Shown one piece after another: positions 17,530 through 20,619 of a DNA stretch of 20,619 nucleotides. This stretch comes from Cudoniella acicularis (taxonomy: Eukaryota > Ascomycota > Leotiomycetes > Helotiales > Helotiaceae). Below the pieces are notes generated by a model. The model had not been told where the DNA came from and searched no databases. It saw only the letters and a program-made list of their open reading frames with translations. The position numbers and the translations under genes are program-made. The stretch covers positions 1 through 20,619 of the forward strand of contig JAAMPI010001047.1 of assembly GCA_013054445.1 (NCBI GenBank), read 5' to 3'. Each line of letters starts with the position of its first letter. Positions within the stretch are counted from its first letter, which is position 1.

Positions 17530-19878
17530 TTATAGCTCCTGCTTCACCTGCATCAACTGCTCCAGCTCACGGTCCTGGACTGTCAGGTCGTCAGATACCC
17601 AAGGGCCCTTCTCCTCTTCGGTTGCGTTATGGAAGGCATCCGCACGTCGCATGGTTTGAACATCCAAATCTGTGACGTATGCTTTTTCGTTATTGAGCTT
17701 TATGCGAACTTCATAGTCCGTATCAAGCATCATGTCATCTTTCCAGAGACGACGCTGCCCGTCGAACACGCACAGAACGCGCTTCTTCAACTTCATCTGG
17801 GAAGATGGGCATCCCCAGGATGAGGGATAGTCCTTGCGCTTCTTGCGACCCTTGGTGTTCAGTGTCACGCCACCTTTAGAGTGGGTGAGCCCTCGGGACT
17901 TTTGGACGCCATTCGCAGGGTTTCGGTTCCCACGCCCTTTGCGAGATGATTTCGATCGAAGAGTGAAGTCATCGTCATTCTCATCATCATAATCCTCCTC
18001 ATCCTCGTCCTCGTCCGCCGAAAAAACATTCGTTGTCGTAGTTGGCAACTGATTGTTTCGAAGAGTCTCGTGGACGGCTTGGTCCTGCTCAACTTCCGCA
18101 AGCCGAGCTGCGTTAATGGCCTCGGAAGGCTCTTCTTGCTGCACAATTCGGAGCACACAGTCGTCCAAATGCTCATAGAAATCTTGAGCATTGCTGAAGG
18201 TTGCCGAGCAAGTGGAACACTTCCCTGTTGCATCAGGCGCATAGCCGGAAAGCTTCTTGCCGCTGTTGATGTTCCCAGATGTCTTCTTGCGGGAATTGGG
18301 AGGGGTTTGTTCCACCGCGTGAACTGAAGTCAGATGTCTCTTAAAAACATCTGCACGGTTAAAAGATTTTTCGGCGGCAGATCCAGAGCCCGGACAGAAA
18401 CCGCACACCATGGTGCCCTTGTAGTGTGTCAGGGTATGACGATTCTTGTCGTATTTTCGAGCGAAACCTTTAATGTGGTAGTCGCAGGTTTGAATTGGGC
18501 ATTTCTCCGGTCGTTCGGTCTGATGCGTCAACATATGCGCTTTCAGATCCTTGAACACCTTTCCGCACTCTGGGTATGTGCATCGGCCCTTCTCTTTCGA
18601 CTCCTCACCGCTGTAATTGCCGTCCTGACTGCTGCAAGACTGGTGCGATGCCAAAGATGGTCGTCGAGGTGGTGGATAAGGATAGCCGTAGTGCGAGCTC
18701 ATGTAGGGAGACTGGCTTCCTTGCTTGGGCCGTGGACTTCTCGACACTTGTGACAAGGCTGGGGATGCTGGGTAGGTTGGAGGTTGGAAGGCATCGTTTG
18801 ACTGTGCCGCAGAGGTCGGGCGAACAGTGTATTGGGGGTGCAGAATAGATGGATCTGGAAAACAGACTGTCAGCAAACTATTTTCTTTCATTTGTTTTGA
18901 AAATATTGCGCAGGATGACAGAGGAAACCAACAAGATGATTCAAGAGGAGGCACAAAATTGCCGCTTGATTGAGAAAAGAAATGAGACTGGTGGAACGAG
19001 TGGGTCGGCTCGGGTGTAAATGATTGCGAGACCGCGGAGACAGGCGATGATCGAGTTTCCTGAGACCGCGACGCGAAAAAAGCGGAATTGAATGCTTGAG
19101 ACGGCCTCCGCGAAGAAGTAGGAGATCTTGAATATGGAGAAACAGGAGATTTGAAAGAGTCGTCGATTGCGTGCCTCCTCGCTGCGCTCATAGGTGTGAT
19201 GGGCGAAGCGTCCCGCCCAGAAGCGACAGAATCACAATTCTTTATGGGGTCGAACGATGAATCCACAATACTTGGAGAAGGAACACAAGTTGACAAGGAA
19301 GAAAGAGACTCAGGATTGGATGATATTGAACTATGCTGACGCGACGCAGACCGAGAGATATTTTCACACTCACCAACAAAGCCATTTGGTTTGGCAGGAT
19401 TGAAATTCAAATCGAAGTCTTCCATACCTGAAGGAGCGAATGTGTACTCGTTGCCGTGGGAGTAGCCATCGTATCTAACGATGGATGGGTTGATACCGAG
19501 GCCTTGTGGCGTCCATTCCGGACCTGGAACGACGTGTCCGTTGAGAGAATGCGGTGAGCCCATTGCTGAAGAGCTGGCGGAAGGACCCGATGCAGTAGAG
19601 TAGTTTGATGCTCCTCGAATGTCGGGCGAGTCTAAGGCGTATTGCGGTGCGTCTGTCGCGTACATCGTGGCACTTGTAAAGCCAGTGCTCGAGGGGAATC
19701 CGTCTTGCGTTCTTGGGAATGGGTATGGGGACTGGCTCTCCATGCTGAAGCTCTGGACATTGAAGGGGAAGGATTGCGGGAACATGTTCTGAGGATCAGG
19801 GTAAAGTGGAAAGTCGGGCTCCTCGTTATCGCTCATGTGATTCAACATGTTGTAAGTGTGCGTTGCGAGCGAGGTCAT
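17530..19878 (-). CDS. Large C2H2 zinc-finger transcription factor
   Basis: It reads as one open frame of 782 aa from the ATG at 19878, or 756 aa if the possible 78-nt intron 18932..18855 is removed. The first 430 residues are Ser/Pro/Gln/Tyr-rich, a typical fungal activation region. Zinc fingers follow: C433/C438/H448/H452 (short, nine residues between second Cys and first His), C460/C465/H481/H485 and C492/C495/H515/H520. A CCHC-like unit is C554/C557/H570/C574. After these come a Glu/Ala helix, an acidic run near 615-635, basic KGRKKRKDYP and a conserved C-terminal block with VLCVFDGQRRLWKDDMMLD. The finger array and acidic/basic blocks indicate a nuclear DNA-binding regulator. I recognise the type as a Pezizomycotina regulator but cannot name the ortholog, so target and process are unknown. 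Confidence 0.85.
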   Translation of the reverse strand: MTSLATHTYNMLNHMSDNEEPDFPLYPDPQNMFPQSFPFNVQSFSMESQSPYPFPRTQDGFPSSTGFTSATMYATDAPQYALDSPDIRGASNYSTASGPSASSSAMGSPHSLNGHVVPGPEWTPQGLGINPSIVRYDGYSHGNEYTFAPSGMEDFDLNFNPAKPNGFVGECENISRSASRQHSSISSNPESLSSLSTCVPSPSIVDSSFDPIKNCDSVASGRDASPITPMSAARRHAIDDSFKSPVSPYSRSPTSSRRPSQAFNSAFFASRSQETRSSPVSAVSQSFTPEPTHSFHQSHFFSQSSGNFVPPLESSCWFPLSSCAIFSKQMKENSLLTVCFPDPSILHPQYTVRPTSAAQSNDAFQPPTYPASPALSQVSRSPRPKQGSQSPYMSSHYGYPYPPPRRPSLASHQSCSSQDGNYSGEESKEKGRCTYPECGKVFKDLKAHMLTHQTERPEKCPIQTCDYHIKGFARKYDKNRHTLTHYKGTMVCGFCPGSGSAAEKSFNRADVFKRHLTSVHAVEQTPPNSRKKTSGNINSGKKLSGYAPDATGKCSTCSATFSNAQDFYEHLDDCVLRIVQQEEPSEAINAARLAEVEQDQAVHETLRNNQLPTTTTNVFSADEDEDEEDYDDENDDDFTLRSKSSRKGRGNRNPANGVQKSRGLTHSKGGVTLNTKGRKKRKDYPSSWGCPSSQMKLKKRVLCVFDGQRRLWKDDMMLDTDYEVRIKLNNEKAYVTDLDVQTMRRADAFHNATEEEKGPWVSDDLTVQDRELEQLMQVKQEL
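18855..18932 (-). other. Possible in-frame intron inside the C2H2 gene
   Basis: The segment begins GTTGGT, ends TTTTCCAG with a GCTGAC branch-point match about 20 nt earlier, and is 78 nt long, a multiple of three, with no stop. If retained it encodes a Cys/Phe-rich stretch out of character with the Ser/Pro-rich surroundings. The donor is weak. Confidence 0.5.
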
Positions 19879-19938
19879 TGTGGAGTTTCAAGGCGGTGAT
19901 GGCTGGCGGTTGTCTTGAGTGAAAGCCGCTATCGCCGA

Positions 19939-19996
19939 CTAGAAATACGAATTAGATTCGCCTTCGGGAGGTATGGGCTCCAAACTCGAGGCGTAC
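19939..19996 (-). other. Probable 5'UTR intron of the C2H2 gene
   Basis: Donor GTACGC, branch-like TCTAATTC and acceptor TTTCTAG define a 58-nt intron ending 60 nt before the ATG. No upstream ATG is created by splicing. It is typical in size for this genome but rests on motifs only. Confidence 0.5.
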
Positions 19997-20509
19997 CTTT
20001 GCTTCAGAAAACGATCCACGATGTGTCTGGTGGTGGTCAAGAAGGTCTTGACTCTTATAACTGTTGGAGCAATGGCTTGAACGTCTTCTAGGCGGATAGT
20101 AGCGAAGACTGGGGAAGGTGGCTAAGGATTGGAACTGTTGATCTGATATGATCTAAGACAGAAGGGAGGTATTTGGGACGTGTAGAAATATATATGATAG
20201 GGATAGGCGTGGTGAAGGTCGGGAAAAAAGTAAGGTTAGGTCGATGGAGTAAGATTAAGTACAATGCGGGTAAGACGAGGTCGACGCTGATCGATGCCTT
20301 GTCACTTGTGCTCACCAAGAAGCAGGACAGGAAGCTTTCGATATGTATGGGTGTTTATGTAGGATGATGTCTCTGGAATCTGGAGTTGGGGGCACATCCA
20401 GGATCTTTAATATTGACCCTCGAGGCCGGAGACTGCTGGTCAACGAGAGCAATGTGTCAAGGGCTCCTGGCTTGAAGGGGACAAGGTGACCCAGGGAATT
20501 TGCACCGCC

Positions 20510-20562
20510 GGGCCAGGGCAGGGACCAGGGACCCGCGCGATGGTCCAGGGGCGGGCAGAGGG
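20510..20562 (+). other. G-quadruplex-forming motif cluster
   Basis: GGG tracts at 20510, 20516, 20521 and 20528 are separated by loops of 3, 2 and 4 nt, a complete G3 quadruplex motif. Further tracts at 20548, 20553 and 20560 follow. The G-rich strand is the template strand for the downstream minus-strand gene. Confidence 0.6.
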
Positions 20563-20619
20563 CAAGGATGGCAGCAACAGGGAGCGCCGAAAGTGTGTGT
20601 GAGGGGTCCTGAGTGACCC

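Larger units (their letters stand above)
19879..20619 (-). promoter_or_regulatory. Upstream region and leader of the C2H2 gene
   Basis: These 741 nt extend to the window edge with no supported gene. On the minus strand, a TATA-like ATATATATT occurs at about 20186-20194. The proposed leader from there to 19879 contains no ATG after splicing of 19996..19939. The far end (20480-20570) is G-rich on the plus strand. Confidence 0.5.

Noticed and set aside
1..20619. Secondary metabolite cluster, transposon, or defence-like system
   Set aside because: No polyketide, nonribosomal peptide or terpene synthase, transposase, reverse transcriptase or NLR-type gene is present; the genes are mostly core cellular functions.

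Overview
The window comes from a filamentous ascomycete nuclear genome. Genes lie on both strands about 0.3-0.8 kb apart and carry many short introns (46-79 nt, one of 238 nt) with GTRNGY-type donors, CTRAY-like branch points and YAG acceptors. Several products are fungal-type families: an Afi1/MesA-type polarity protein, fungal CorA-like proteins, Ser/Pro-rich C2H2 factors. I see no bacterial, viral or transposon-derived genes, tRNAs, rRNAs or CRISPR arrays. The overall look fits Pezizomycotina, perhaps Leotiomycetes, but that placement is inference.

Layout from left to right. (1) A partial TFIIIA-like nine-finger-family gene runs off the left edge on the minus strand. It shares a 255-nt divergent promoter with the four-exon RPB6 gene on the plus strand, the subunit common to RNA polymerases I, II and III. 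(2) A four-exon S-formylglutathione hydrolase (formaldehyde detoxification) is on the plus strand. It converges on (3) a three-exon Afi1/MesA-like DENN-family polarity protein on the minus strand. (4) Divergent from this is an EF-hand protein resembling a myosin II regulatory light chain; its first exon is only the ATG. (5) A six-exon CorA-like membrane protein without a GMN motif and (6) a two-exon LMBR1-domain (LMBRD2-type) multi-pass membrane protein both lie on the minus strand. (7) Divergent from the LMBR1 gene is a four-exon gene of unknown function with a VPVT/VPVA repeat. (8) An NNT1/EFM7-type methyltransferase on the minus strand appears frameshifted near its 3' end. (9) A large C2H2 zinc-finger regulator on the minus strand has a probable 5'UTR intron, a possible in-frame 78-nt intron and a G-rich far-upstream region.

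The genes are mostly core cellular functions rather than a cluster. Two divergent pairs join functionally related genes: TFIIIA with RPB6 (Pol III transcription) and Afi1/MesA-like with myosin light chain (polarised growth and cytokinesis). I found no convincing new multi-gene system. The points most worth checking are the methyltransferase frameshift, the uncharacterised gene 7, and the splicing ambiguities.
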